Source: Solirubrobacterales bacterium (GTDB lineage: Bacteria > Actinomycetota > Thermoleophilia > Solirubrobacterales > Solirubrobacteraceae). From it: a DNA stretch of 13,347 nucleotides. The DNA lies in contig JAFAZB010000195.1 in NCBI GenBank assembly GCA_019240015.1, forward strand, positions 1 through 13,347, written 5' to 3'. Position 1 is the first letter of the stretch, and each line of letters begins with the position of its first letter. Position numbers and translations under genes: made by a program. The notes under the pieces were generated by a model. That model did no database searches. It was not told where the DNA came from and saw only the letters and a list, made by a program, of their open reading frames with translations. This document shows positions 6,073 through 12,976 of the stretch, one piece after another.

Positions 6073-6636
6073 CTAGCGCGCCACGCGGTAGCGGTAGTAG
6101 ACGGCCTGAGAGCCAAAGGACCGGCTCTCAAGGAGCTCCAGATCTACCCGGCGCTCGGATTGTGGATAGAACGGGATGCCACCGCCCACAAGCACCGGAT
6201 GCACCCAAGGCCGGTACTCGTCGATCAGGTCCAGCCGTGCCGCCTCATTCGCGAGAGCCGCACCGCCGATGCCGATGTCACCGTCGGCCGGCTCGGCTCG
6301 CAACCGCTCGATCTCTTCGACCAGGCTGCCGGTGGCGAGCCGGGCATTCCCCTCCACGGCCGACAACGTAGCGGAGAACACGACCTTCGGAAGAGGGTTC
6401 CAGACCGCAGCCCACTCGAGGTCGGCCTCGTCCAGCGACCGATCCTGTTCGGCCGTCTCCCAGTACAGCATCGTCTCATACAGCCGCCGGCCCAGCACGC
6501 ACGCGGCGATCTCCCGCTCCTGGTCGGTAAGGAAGCGAAGGAGCTCCTGGTCGGGCTCCGGCCCGATGGAGCGGCCATTGGGACCGACGATGTACCCGTC
6601 TAGCGAGACGCCCATCGAATAGATCACGCTGCGCAT
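6073..6636 (-). CDS. RibD C-terminal/DHFR-fold family reductase
   Basis: A 187-residue protein of the dihydrofolate-reductase fold, RibD C-terminal type. It opens with the hallmark MRSVIYSMGVSLDGYIVGP, continues with LGRRLYETM, and has the late IGIGGAALANEAARLDLIDE block and PVLVGGGIPFY motif typical of NAD(P)H-binding RibD-like reductases. Such stand-alone proteins are annotated as dihydrofolate reductase family but rarely reduce dihydrofolate; the substrate is unknown. ATG at 6636 follows GAGGAGG at good spacing. It appears monocistronic. Confidence 0.9.
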   Translation of the reverse strand: MRSVIYSMGVSLDGYIVGPNGRSIGPEPDQELLRFLTDQEREIAACVLGRRLYETMLYWETAEQDRSLDEADLEWAAVWNPLPKVVFSATLSAVEGNARLATGSLVEEIERLRAEPADGDIGIGGAALANEAARLDLIDEYRPWVHPVLVGGGIPFYPQSERRVDLELLESRSFGSQAVYYRYRVAR

Positions 6637-6990
6637 CAGAGTTCCTCCTCTGGGACGGCTTGAAAATAAGACTGCTTCAGGCCGCCGACCTCATCGCGTC
6701 TAGTACCGACTCATCGCCGAAGCACGTCGATCATTACGGAATAGCCACGTGAGCGAGGGGCGGACTGCCGGAGCGTCACCCAGGCGGCACTATCGGTGAA
6801 GCTTCTCCTCTCCGCGCGTTGCGAGACCCCTGATGGCCGGTTTGGAGGGGCCTTTCGGGGTGTGAAAGCGGGTGTGTGCGGGGCGGAGCATTGGTGTGAC
6901 GACGCGGCGCGCGTTATCGCTGGCGGATGCCGGCCTGCGGCGGAAGCGATCCGCCCTGCGTGCGGCGGAGCTGGTCCCTTGGTGTGACCT
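6637..6990. other. Gene-free stretch
   Basis: No supported gene. The first 60 bases upstream of the RibD-like start are relatively AT-rich (GAAAATAAGACTG) and should carry its promoter, though I cannot assign -35/-10 boxes with confidence. TTGGTGTGAC occurs twice, at 6891-6900 and 6979-6988. A 63-codon plus ORF (6796-6987) has no SD and no recognisable domain. Confidence 0.4.
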
Positions 6991-6992
6991 GC

Positions 6993-7020
6993 GCGGGCGC
7001 GGGCACGGGACCGCGCCCGC
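6993..7020 (-). terminator. Strong GC hairpin downstream of the atypical SDR gene
   Basis: GCGGGCGCGG (6993-7002) pairs perfectly with CCGCGCCCGC (7011-7020) over an 8-nt loop. It begins 12 bp past the stop of the leftward SDR gene, the right place for a terminator. No U-tract follows on the minus strand, as is common for actinobacterial hairpin terminators. Confidence 0.55.
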
Positions 7021-7031
7021 CGGAGCTGTTC

Positions 7032-7940
7032 TTAGCCGTTGGCGCCGTTGGAGTAGGCGCCTGTCTGGATGTCCTCGACGAGGGTGGAGCTGGCGGGCCC
7101 CCATCCGAGTAGCTCGCGCGTGATCGCGCTCGAGGCGGGCATGTCGAGACCGACGAATTGGCCGATGAAGCCGAAGCGAGCACCGGCCTCCTCGGGCGAG
7201 ATCGTGGTCGTCGGGAGCTCGAAGCGGCGACCGATCGCCGCCGCGATATCGCGCATCGCGACGCCTTCTTCGGCTACGGCGTGCAGTACCGAGCCACCGG
7301 GCGCGCGCTCGACCCCGAGGCGGACGAGCCGGGCGGCGTCGCTGCGGTGCACGGTGGGCCAGCGGTTGTCGCCGTCGGCGATGTAGCCCGCGGCGCCGTG
7401 GCTGCGGTCTGAGTCGATGATCCGGGCGATGAACCCGTGGTCGCCTGCGCCGTGGACGGTGGGCGCGAAGCGCACGCTCATCGAGCGGACGTCGCGATCG
7501 GCGAGCGCGAGCGCGGCGCGCTCGGAGGCGACGCGCGGGCTCACCTGATCGTTGGGGTGGTCTCGCTCGGTGGCGATCGTGCCCGGCTTCAGACCCGCGA
7601 CGCCCGAGGCGATTGCGAGCGGCCGGCCTGTGCCAGCGAGCACCTCGCCGAACACCTCGATCGCGCGGCGATCGGAGGCGGCAGCCTCCTCGAAGCGGCC
7701 GGTCCAGGCGATGTCATGGCGGAAGGCGAGGTGGACAACGCCGTCGGCCTGCTCAGCGCCCGCCCGCAGAACCTCGGTGTCCTGGACGTCGCCGCGCAGG
7801 ACGTCGGCGCCGGAGACGGCGACCCTCTCGGCAGCAGCCTCCGAGCGGGCCAGGCCGAGAACCTCGTGTCCCTGGGCGAGGAGCTCGGGAATGACGGCCG
7901 ATCCGATCCACCCGGACGCGCCGGTGACGAACACGCGCAT
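7032..7940 (-). CDS. Atypical SDR / NAD-dependent epimerase-dehydratase-like oxidoreductase
   Basis: A 302-residue Rossmann protein. MRVFVTGASGWIGSAV gives the NAD(P)-binding glycine motif TGASGWIG at residues 6-13, and the acid-rich GDVQD follows the third strand. The conserved downstream blocks VRFAPTVHGAGDHGFI, then NRWPTVHRSDAARL, then HAVAEEGV and ISPEEAGARFG match the extended/atypical SDR group annotated as epimerase/dehydratases. The usual Tyr-x3-Lys is absent; PRVASERAALAL occupies that site, so it may bind rather than turn over substrate, or use other residues. The start is ATG 7940 because AGGAGG lies 8 nt upstream; an upstream in-frame extension to 7985 lacks an SD. Divergent from TetR at 8059 and probably repressed by it. 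Confidence 0.88.
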   Translation of the reverse strand: MRVFVTGASGWIGSAVIPELLAQGHEVLGLARSEAAAERVAVSGADVLRGDVQDTEVLRAGAEQADGVVHLAFRHDIAWTGRFEEAAASDRRAIEVFGEVLAGTGRPLAIASGVAGLKPGTIATERDHPNDQVSPRVASERAALALADRDVRSMSVRFAPTVHGAGDHGFIARIIDSDRSHGAAGYIADGDNRWPTVHRSDAARLVRLGVERAPGGSVLHAVAEEGVAMRDIAAAIGRRFELPTTTISPEEAGARFGFIGQFVGLDMPASSAITRELLGWGPASSTLVEDIQTGAYSNGANG

Positions 7941-7961
7941 GATGAAAACCTCCTGGGGCTG

Positions 7962-7987
7962 ATGTGCCGCCAGCAGCGACGGCACAT
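7962..7987 (-). promoter_or_regulatory. Leader hairpin upstream of the SDR ribosome site
   Basis: ATGTGCCG (7962-7969) and CGGCACAT (7980-7987) are perfectly complementary over a 10-nt loop. The right end touches the first TetR-operator-like palindrome, and the left end is about 10 nt from the SDR gene's AGGAGG. It could be an mRNA leader hairpin affecting translation or an additional DNA-binding site. Confidence 0.45.
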
Positions 7988-8039
7988 GATGTCAGTTACT
8001 GTCATCAACTCTAGCACCTGATGTCAGCGACTGTCATGG
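7987..8039. promoter_or_regulatory. Two tandem operator-like palindromes between SDR and TetR genes
   Basis: Copy 1 (7987-8007) has arms TGATGTCAGT and ACTGTCATCA around a central T, with one mismatched symmetric pair. Copy 2 (8019-8039) reads TGATGTCAGCGACTGTCATG, the same pattern slightly degraded. Their starts are 32 bp apart, close to three helical turns, so two TetR dimers could bind the same DNA face. This is the likely operator for the TetR at 8059 and controls both divergent genes. Confidence 0.7.
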
Positions 8040-8043
8040 CTGT

Positions 8044-8049
8044 TAGGAT
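8044..8049 (+). promoter_or_regulatory. Possible -10 element giving a leaderless TetR mRNA
   Basis: TAGGAT lies 9 nt before the ATG at 8059, and there is no SD upstream of that ATG. If this is the -10 box, transcription would start at or next to the start codon, giving the leaderless mRNA common in actinobacteria. No convincing -35 box is seen. Confidence 0.4.
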
Positions 8050-8058
8050 GGTCGGGTC

Positions 8059-8625
8059 ATGGGTCGATGGCAGCCAGACGCGACTGGCCGGCTGCAGCAG
8101 GCCGCACTCGAGCTGTACGCCGAACGTGGTTACGAGCAGACGACGGTGGCCGAGATCTCCGAGCGCGCGGGCCTCACCGAGCGCACGTTCTTTCGCCACT
8201 TCGCCGACAAGCGCGAAGTGCTCTTCCGCGGATCGGAAGAGCTCCAACAGCTGATCGTCGACGCGGTCGATGGCGCTCCGGCGTCGGCGACGCCGATCGA
8301 GGCGATCGCGGTCGGCCTTCAGGCGGCCGGCGCCATCTTCGACCCCGACCGGCGCCCGCACTCGCTAACGCGCCAATCAGTGATCGACGCCAACCCCGGG
8401 CTGCAGGAGCGCGAGCTCATAAAGCTCGCCCGACTCGCGGCCGCGCTCGCCGACGCCCTGCGCCGCCGGGGCGTTCAGGACCCGGCCGCCGGGCTCACCG
8501 CCGAAACGGGCATCGCGGTGTTCCGCGTCGCGTTCGAGCACTGGCTCCGCCACGATTCCGACCAACACTTCGAGGACTCCGTGCGCGAGGCGATCGCCGA
8601 GCTGCGGACCGTCGCGGCCAGCTGA
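8059..8625 (+). CDS. TetR/AcrR-family regulator
   Basis: A 188-residue TetR repressor. The N-terminal HTH reads AALELYAERGYEQTTVAEIS, then AGLTERTFFRHFADKREVLF, with the TFFRHFADK recognition helix. The C-terminal helical domain (residues 60-188) resembles the group of short actinobacterial TetRs with AETGIAVFRVAFEHWL near the end. The start is ATG 8059; without an SD, a leaderless transcript is plausible. Its gene diverges from the atypical SDR, with two palindromes in the 118-bp gap that probably serve as its operators. Confidence 0.93.
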   Translation: MGRWQPDATGRLQQAALELYAERGYEQTTVAEISERAGLTERTFFRHFADKREVLFRGSEELQQLIVDAVDGAPASATPIEAIAVGLQAAGAIFDPDRRPHSLTRQSVIDANPGLQERELIKLARLAAALADALRRRGVQDPAAGLTAETGIAVFRVAFEHWLRHDSDQHFEDSVREAIAELRTVAAS

Positions 8626-8847
8626 AGCGAGTCCGAACTGGGCAGCGCGAGCGAACGGCCCCCTATCCGCGCGGAGCGAGACGCTCGTTGCCAACGACAA
8701 AAGGGCTCGTCGGGCGAGCAAAGCAGGACCTGGCAACGGCGCCGGCCGGACGCGTGATCGTGAGAAGAATCTGACGGATAACCGCTGGCCCGAGCATTCG
8801 CGCCTTGGCAACGTAACGTTCAGGTACCGTCGACCGAGGAGTCCGAC

Positions 8848-9270
8848 ATGACGGAATTCCCGCTGACCGGCGGCTGCAACTGTGGCGCGGTCCGGTTCGA
8901 GGTGACCGCGCCGCTGGTGCTAGCGAGCTACTGCCACTGCAAACGCTGCCAGCGCCGCAGCGGCACCGCCGCGGCCGCGAATGCGCATCCGGCCGATGGA
9001 ACCTTCCGGATCGTCGCCGGCGAGGACCGGCTTCGTACGTGGAAGCCCGATGGTGGCGGCGAGAAGTGGTTCTGCGGCGACTGCGGCTCGGCCCTGTTTG
9101 GTCGCAACTCTGCCCACGGCGATCCGATCGGCATCCGGATGGGCACCTTCGACGGTGATCCCGGGATCCGGCCGAGCGTACGCCAGTTCGTGAGGTACGC
9201 CGCGCCGTGGGAGCCGATCCCCCAAGACGGCCTGCCCCGCTATCCCGAGAGCCGGCACGCCGCGGTCTGA
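8848..9270 (+). CDS. GFA/CENP-V family zinc-binding protein
   Basis: A 140-residue protein of the GFA (glutathione-dependent formaldehyde-activating enzyme)/CENP-V fold. Zinc ligands are visible as GGCNCGAVRF (Cys10, Cys12), then YCHCKRC (Cys29, Cys31, Cys34), then FCGDCGSALF (Cys76, Cys79), exactly the family pattern. The family name comes from a Paracoccus enzyme binding S-hydroxymethylglutathione; most homologues have no proven activity, and actinobacteria generally use mycothiol, so a formaldehyde role is not assured. ATG 8848 follows GAGGAG. It appears monocistronic. Confidence 0.93.
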   Translation: MTEFPLTGGCNCGAVRFEVTAPLVLASYCHCKRCQRRSGTAAAANAHPADGTFRIVAGEDRLRTWKPDGGGEKWFCGDCGSALFGRNSAHGDPIGIRMGTFDGDPGIRPSVRQFVRYAAPWEPIPQDGLPRYPESRHAAV

Positions 9271-9349
9271 TCCGAACCCGATGAGTGTCCTTCCTGTCCG
9301 CGCCTTTCGAGACTGCGAGGGTGGCTGGAGCGATGCGCGTCGTGAATTG

Positions 9350-9382
9350 AAAGGAGGTCTGGTGCGCGAGTGTGCGTGCTAG
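9350..9382 (+). CDS. Possible six-codon mini-ORF with a perfect SD
   Basis: AAAGGAGGT (9350-9358) is a full anti-SD match, and GTG at 9362 opens VRECAC followed by TAG (9380-9382). Two of six residues are Cys. A strong SD before such a short frame is the shape of a leader peptide, but no gene follows on the plus strand until 10494, so it would be an orphan leader or chance. Reported as a low-confidence candidate. Confidence 0.2.
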   Translation, partial: KGGLVRECAC

Positions 9383-9455
9383 AGCTCCGAGCTGGGAACC
9401 TCACAAGGACCGCTCCAGGTAGCGCGACCACTAGGTGATTGCTGGTGTGTGGTCG

Positions 9456-9764
9456 TTAGAGCGCGGCTCGGGCGATGGCGGTCACGGCGATGGCGGCGAT
9501 GATGCAGGCTGGGGCCGGCAGGCCGGTGGTGCGGCTGGCGGCGGCGGTCAGGACGCCGAGGGCGAGTGGGCCGTCGGCGGAGGACCAGTTGGGGCCGAGG
9601 ATGTCGGACATGACGAGGCCTGCGAGGAGCGCGGGGGCGAGAAGTGCGATGACCCCTCGCGCGCGTGAGGGAAGGGATCGGTCCCCGAGTATCGCGGGGC
9701 CTGTGGCTTTGATTGCGAAGCTCGCGAGGGCCGTGAGCGCGACGCAGACCCAGATCCTGATCAC
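9456..9764 (-). CDS. azlD: AzlD-like branched-chain amino acid exporter small subunit
   Basis: A 102-residue, almost wholly hydrophobic protein with about four membrane helices, the size and pattern of AzlD. It would form a plasma-membrane complex with AzlC that exports branched-chain amino acids and analogues such as azaleucine. Family blocks include CVALTALASFAIKATGPAIL near the start and ALLAPALLAGLVMSDIL in the middle. GTG start at 9764 overlaps the azlC stop as GTGA, so the subunits are coupled. A longer in-frame upstream extension runs through azlC and is rejected. Confidence 0.85.
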   Translation of the reverse strand: MIRIWVCVALTALASFAIKATGPAILGDRSLPSRARGVIALLAPALLAGLVMSDILGPNWSSADGPLALGVLTAAASRTTGLPAPACIIAAIAVTAIARAAL

Positions 9765-10432
9765 GAGCGCTGTCTCTCTGTGTGTCGGAGGCCGACGAGG
9801 GCGGCGGTGGCGCCGCCGAGCAGCGCGGGGCCTGCGGGCAGCGCTAGAAGCAGCAGGGCGGTGAAGATCGCGCCGCCGGCCGCGGCAAATCGCGCTGAGC
9901 AGGTGTGTCGCGCTTCGTCGAAGAGCAGCAGGGCGAAGAACGCGGGGAAGACGACATCGAGGCCGGTGGCGTTGAGTACTTGCGTGGACGGGGCGAGGAG
10001 GACGCCGAGGGTGGTGCCGGCGACCCATGCTGGCCACTGCGCGAGCGCGGAGCCGAACAGGACGCCGCGGTTGAAGCGGCCCTCGCCTCGGTGGGCTAGG
10101 ACCCATGAGCCGTCCACGACCGTCTGGGCCTCGAGCGCGCGCTGGATCCGCCCGCCTCGCAACGTGGGCGCGGCGGAGAACGCCATTGGGAAGAAGCGCA
10201 GGTTGATCAGCGCTCCCGAGGCGACCGCGGTCCAGGCGGCGCCGCCACCGGCAAGCGCAGCGAGGAGCGCGAACTGCGCCGAGCCGGAGAAGATCGCGAG
10301 CGACGCGACCACCGGCGCCCCGAGACCCCAGCCATGCGCGCGCGCCAGCGCACCGAATGTCACTCCGAGGACGAACGTGCTTGCCGCCAGAGCGGCGCTG
10401 CGGCGCAGGCCCGTGCGCATGTCATCGGTCAT
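9761..10432 (-). CDS. azlC: AzlC-family branched-chain amino acid exporter large subunit
   Basis: A 223-residue membrane protein of the AzlC/YgaZ family. Diagnostic blocks are GVTFGALARAHG near the first helix, SLAIFSGSAQFALLAALAGG in the second, and INLRFFPMAFSAAP just after. Later helices carry VFPAFFALLLFDEARH. It partners AzlD for export of leucine, isoleucine or valine (methionine in some relatives); substrate here is unproven. ATG 10432 has AGGAGG only 2 nt upstream; ATG 10420 is the alternative but is 14 nt away. It is divergent from a CGNR zinc-finger regulator across a 61-bp gap with a perfect inverted repeat. Confidence 0.92.
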   Translation of the reverse strand: MTDDMRTGLRRSAALAASTFVLGVTFGALARAHGWGLGAPVVASLAIFSGSAQFALLAALAGGGAAWTAVASGALINLRFFPMAFSAAPTLRGGRIQRALEAQTVVDGSWVLAHRGEGRFNRGVLFGSALAQWPAWVAGTTLGVLLAPSTQVLNATGLDVVFPAFFALLLFDEARHTCSARFAAAGGAIFTALLLLALPAGPALLGGATAALVGLRHTERQRS

Positions 10433-10442
10433 GTCCTCCTAC

Positions 10443-10479
10443 TTACCCTAACAGGCTAAGCTAAATATAGTCTGTTAGG
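10443..10479. promoter_or_regulatory. Divergent promoter and operator-like inverted repeat (azlC / CGNR)
   Basis: CCTAACAG (10447-10454) and CTGTTAGG (10472-10479) are perfectly complementary over a 17-bp AT-rich spacer. For the rightward gene, TTACCC (10443-10448) and TATAGT (10466-10471) are 17 bp apart. For azlC, minus-strand TATATT near 10470-10465 can serve as a -10. The repeat overlaps both promoters, as expected of the operator for the CGNR regulator. Confidence 0.6.
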
Positions 10480-10493
10480 TCGAAGGAACTGCA

Positions 10494-11150
10494 ATGTCGC
10501 CCGCCATCCCGTCACGGCCTCAGTCGATCGCGCTTATCGGCGGCCACCGCGCGCTTGATCTCGTCAACACCGTGTCCTGGCGTCACGACCCCGACCAATG
10601 GCGCGAGAACCTCGCGGTGCCTCTCGACCTCTTGACGTGGGCCCATCGCGCCTCTGTCCTTCACGAGCCCCACCTCACCGCGATCCGTCTCGCAACAGCC
10701 GAGGACCCCAAGCTGGCCGCAGGCGTCCTGCGCCGAGTGCACGAGCTCCGCGAGCAGCTTTACCTTCATCTCGCCGACTGCATCGACGATCCCGATCGCG
10801 AACACCAGATCGTTGAGGGATCCCCACTGCACCGGGCGTTCGCCGACGCCGTCACCGCCAGCAAACTCGCCGGTACCCCGGCGCGCTGGACCCTCGACGC
10901 GCGCGTCCCGTTCGATATTCCGCGAGTGCTCGCGCTGCACGCGCTCGACCTCGTACAGACGATGCCCCTAGACAGTTTGCGTCGCTGCGACGACGACGGC
11001 TGCGGCTGGCTGTTCCTCGACACGACCCGGAACCACAGCCGCCGATGGTGCAGCTCCGGCGACTGCGGCAACCGCGACCGAGCCCGCCGCCACTACGCAC
11101 GCTCCCAAAAGACCACCCGCCGAGACGCCTCCGCGTCGGGCAGCCAGTAA
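10494..11150 (+). CDS. CGNR zinc-finger (ABATE-domain) regulator
   Basis: A 218-residue protein with an N-terminal ABATE domain, marked by GGHRALDLVNTVSWR, and a C-terminal CGNR zinc finger. In the latter, Cys165, Cys170, Cys186 and Cys191 appear in RRCDDDGCGWLFLDTTRN, followed by RRWCSSGDCGNRDRARRHYAR. CGNR proteins are actinobacteria-rich and regarded as DNA-binding stress or ligand regulators. ATG at 10494 follows AAGGAA. The gene diverges from azlCD around an 8-bp inverted repeat, so it probably senses an amino acid or analogue and controls exporter and self. Sign of regulation unknown. Confidence 0.93.
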   Translation: MSPAIPSRPQSIALIGGHRALDLVNTVSWRHDPDQWRENLAVPLDLLTWAHRASVLHEPHLTAIRLATAEDPKLAAGVLRRVHELREQLYLHLADCIDDPDREHQIVEGSPLHRAFADAVTASKLAGTPARWTLDARVPFDIPRVLALHALDLVQTMPLDSLRRCDDDGCGWLFLDTTRNHSRRWCSSGDCGNRDRARRHYARSQKTTRRDASASGSQ

Positions 11151-11597
11151 CAAGCTAACGACACGATCTGCAACCGATACCGCATGGCGCTGAACGGCCG
11201 CCGGTGACGGACCCCCGATTTCGGCTTCGCCACTCTTGCGGCGCCCGCCATGGACGACCGCTTCCGGTCAGCAACCACGAAGCCGGTCGAACCCCGACTC
11301 CGCGTCGACGGCAAAGCAGGGCCCAAAGTTCGGACGCCGCTGGTACTGCTACTCGCCACCTGCGGGGCTCAGCATGACCTCCGCTCGCCAGTCCCCGACG
11401 ACGATCGGCGGGAGGTACCGCGTTTCCTCTGAAGCAGGGCGCGCCTCACGGAGCCCCGCAAATTTCGAGAGCGGTCTGGCCCGGTTTTCGGCACAGACCG
11501 GCGCGCGCTCATGTGTGTGGACCTCTGCTTCCTTCGTTTCCGTGTGGAACGCTTCCCGGGCCGCTGTCGGGGCTACGTGCCTCGCCGGAGTAGTGGC
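11151..11597. other. Gene-free convergent intergenic stretch
   Basis: This 447-bp gap lies between the convergent 3' ends of the CGNR gene and the VC0807-like gene. ORFs on either strand have no SD and read as low-complexity Ser/Arg/Pro protein. No RNA gene, long repeat or intrinsic terminator is clear. It may be eroded coding sequence, but I recognise no family. Confidence 0.45.
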
Positions 11598-12314
11598 TCA
11601 ACCCACTCCAGGTGGTTGCAGATCACTTCCACACCGCGGCGGTGGTTCCGGGGTCGACATTGACTGCTGGGCCGATTTGAGCTCGGCGACGATCCCGGAA
11701 CGCCGCGCGTAGCCCCAGCCGACGAGCAGTCCGATTGCGAGCAGCGGGTAGCGCGCGAGCTTAGAGGCGACCAGGAAGGTCGAGGTGGAGACCGTGAAGG
11801 CGAGCACCACCTGCAACGTCGCGTCGACCGTACAGACAATGCCGATGAGCCCCGTGATCCCAATCAGCAGCCGGTGCCCCACCTCGGTTTCGATGAGCAG
11901 CCTCGCGGGCCGTTCAGGGATCCGGCGCAGACGCACGAAGAATGGCAGCAGGACCTCCAGCAGCGGGCGGCGGATCGCGAGCGAGACCAGGCAGGCGATG
12001 CCGATACCACCGGTCAGGAAGCCGCGACGCAGCTTCAGCGGCAGGGTGCTCCCGCCAGACAGGAGTGTGATCAGCAGCGCGATCCCGAACACGGTCAGCG
12101 GCACCATCGCGAGCGGCTGGAACTGCTTCGTGCGGGCCATCATCGCGACGATCCAGATGCACGGGATCGCCTCCGCCACGGCCAGCGCGACGGTGTCGTT
12201 TCCAGCGATCTGCTTCAGCGCCAGATAGGCGCCCAGCGGCAGGACGATGCCGGCGACTTCGATCAGCGGCGATTTGCGAGGGGCGGCCTGCGGCGGCAAG
12301 ACTTGGCTGACCAT
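11598..12314 (-). CDS. VC0807-type integral membrane protein, function unknown
   Basis: A 238-residue protein with about five to six membrane helices, for example VAGIVLPLGAYLAL, then ALAVAEAIPCIWIVAMM, then AMVPLTVFGIALLITLLS, then GGIGIACLVSLAI, and further helices at GITGLIGIVCTV and LLAIGLLVGWGYA. The layout, with GFLTG followed by SLAIRRPLLEVLLPFF, recalls the uncharacterised VC0807 family. The C-terminal 30 residues are hydrophilic. No transporter or enzyme motif is seen. ATG 12314 has only a weak purine-rich SD. It is divergent from TetR at 12329 with only 14 bp between the annotated starts, so the two are very likely co-regulated. Confidence 0.75.
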   Translation of the reverse strand: MVSQVLPPQAAPRKSPLIEVAGIVLPLGAYLALKQIAGNDTVALAVAEAIPCIWIVAMMARTKQFQPLAMVPLTVFGIALLITLLSGGSTLPLKLRRGFLTGGIGIACLVSLAIRRPLLEVLLPFFVRLRRIPERPARLLIETEVGHRLLIGITGLIGIVCTVDATLQVVLAFTVSTSTFLVASKLARYPLLAIGLLVGWGYARRSGIVAELKSAQQSMSTPEPPPRCGSDLQPPGVG

Positions 12315-12328
12315 AGCACTTTTCTGGC

Positions 12329-12976
12329 ATGCATGCTAAATTCCTGTCCGTGCAGCCAGGCAAGGCTGAATCCGAACGGACGTTCATCGAGATGGCACGC
12401 CGCGCACAGATCGTCGAGGCCGCGACCGAGACGATCGCTGAGGAGGGTTACGCCCGTGCATCGCTCGGGCGGATCGCCGAGCGCGCCGGGATCAGCAGAG
12501 GCCTGATCAGCTACCACTTCGCCGGTAAGGAGGAGTTGCTCACCGAGGTGGTGCGCGGCGTGATCGAGCAGGCCAGGGACTACATGCTCCCCCGGATTTC
12601 CGCGGAGCCGACCGGCCCGGGGATGCTCCGTGCCTACATCGAGTCAAACCTCGTGTTCATCCGCGAACATCGCAATCAGCTGCTCGCGGTCGTTGAGATC
12701 GCACGCCACCGCGTCGCCGAAGACAAGCCGCGCGGCGTTCCCCGCCGCGAGCTACACGAGGGCGTCCGCGCCTTGGCGCAGCTGTTGTCCCGCTTCCAGG
12801 AAGCCGGCGACTTGCGCGCCGACTTCGATCCGCAGTCCGTCGCGATCGCGATCCGCGCCGCGATCGACGCCGCCCCGGCTCGGCTGAGCGCAGACCCGCA
12901 GTTCGACATCGACGGCTACACACGGAACCTAATCCAGATGTTCGACCTCGCTACGCGGGCCGGCGGCAAGACATGA
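12329..12976 (+). CDS. TetR/AcrR-family regulator
   Basis: A 215-residue TetR-family protein. The HTH is at residues about 25-75: AATETIAEEGYARASLGRIA, then AGISRGLISYHFAGKEELL, where the ISYHFAGKEEL recognition helix is canonical. The C-terminal part includes AIRAAIDAAPARLSADPQFD. The start is uncertain: ATG 12329 leaves 14 bp to the divergent gene, too short for two promoters, while GTG 12350 or ATG 12392 would leave room. TAAATT (12336-12341) could be a -10 for a leaderless GTG 12350 start. It overlaps the following SDR as ATGA, so regulator and SDR form an operon. Confidence 0.9.
   Translation: MHAKFLSVQPGKAESERTFIEMARRAQIVEAATETIAEEGYARASLGRIAERAGISRGLISYHFAGKEELLTEVVRGVIEQARDYMLPRISAEPTGPGMLRAYIESNLVFIREHRNQLLAVVEIARHRVAEDKPRGVPRRELHEGVRALAQLLSRFQEAGDLRADFDPQSVAIAIRAAIDAAPARLSADPQFDIDGYTRNLIQMFDLATRAGGKT

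Noticed and set aside
5556..6371. 271-codon plus-strand ORF
   Set aside because: Arg/Pro/Ser-rich without domain or SD, and its 3' half is antisense to the well-supported RibD-like gene.
9456..10106. 216-codon AzlD with a long N-terminal extension
   Set aside because: The extension is the shadow of azlC; GTG 9764 gives the normal AzlD length.
11236..11712. 158-codon plus ORF in the convergent gap
   Set aside because: Ser/Arg/Pro-rich, no SD, overlaps the 3' end of the membrane protein gene antisense, and no family recognised.
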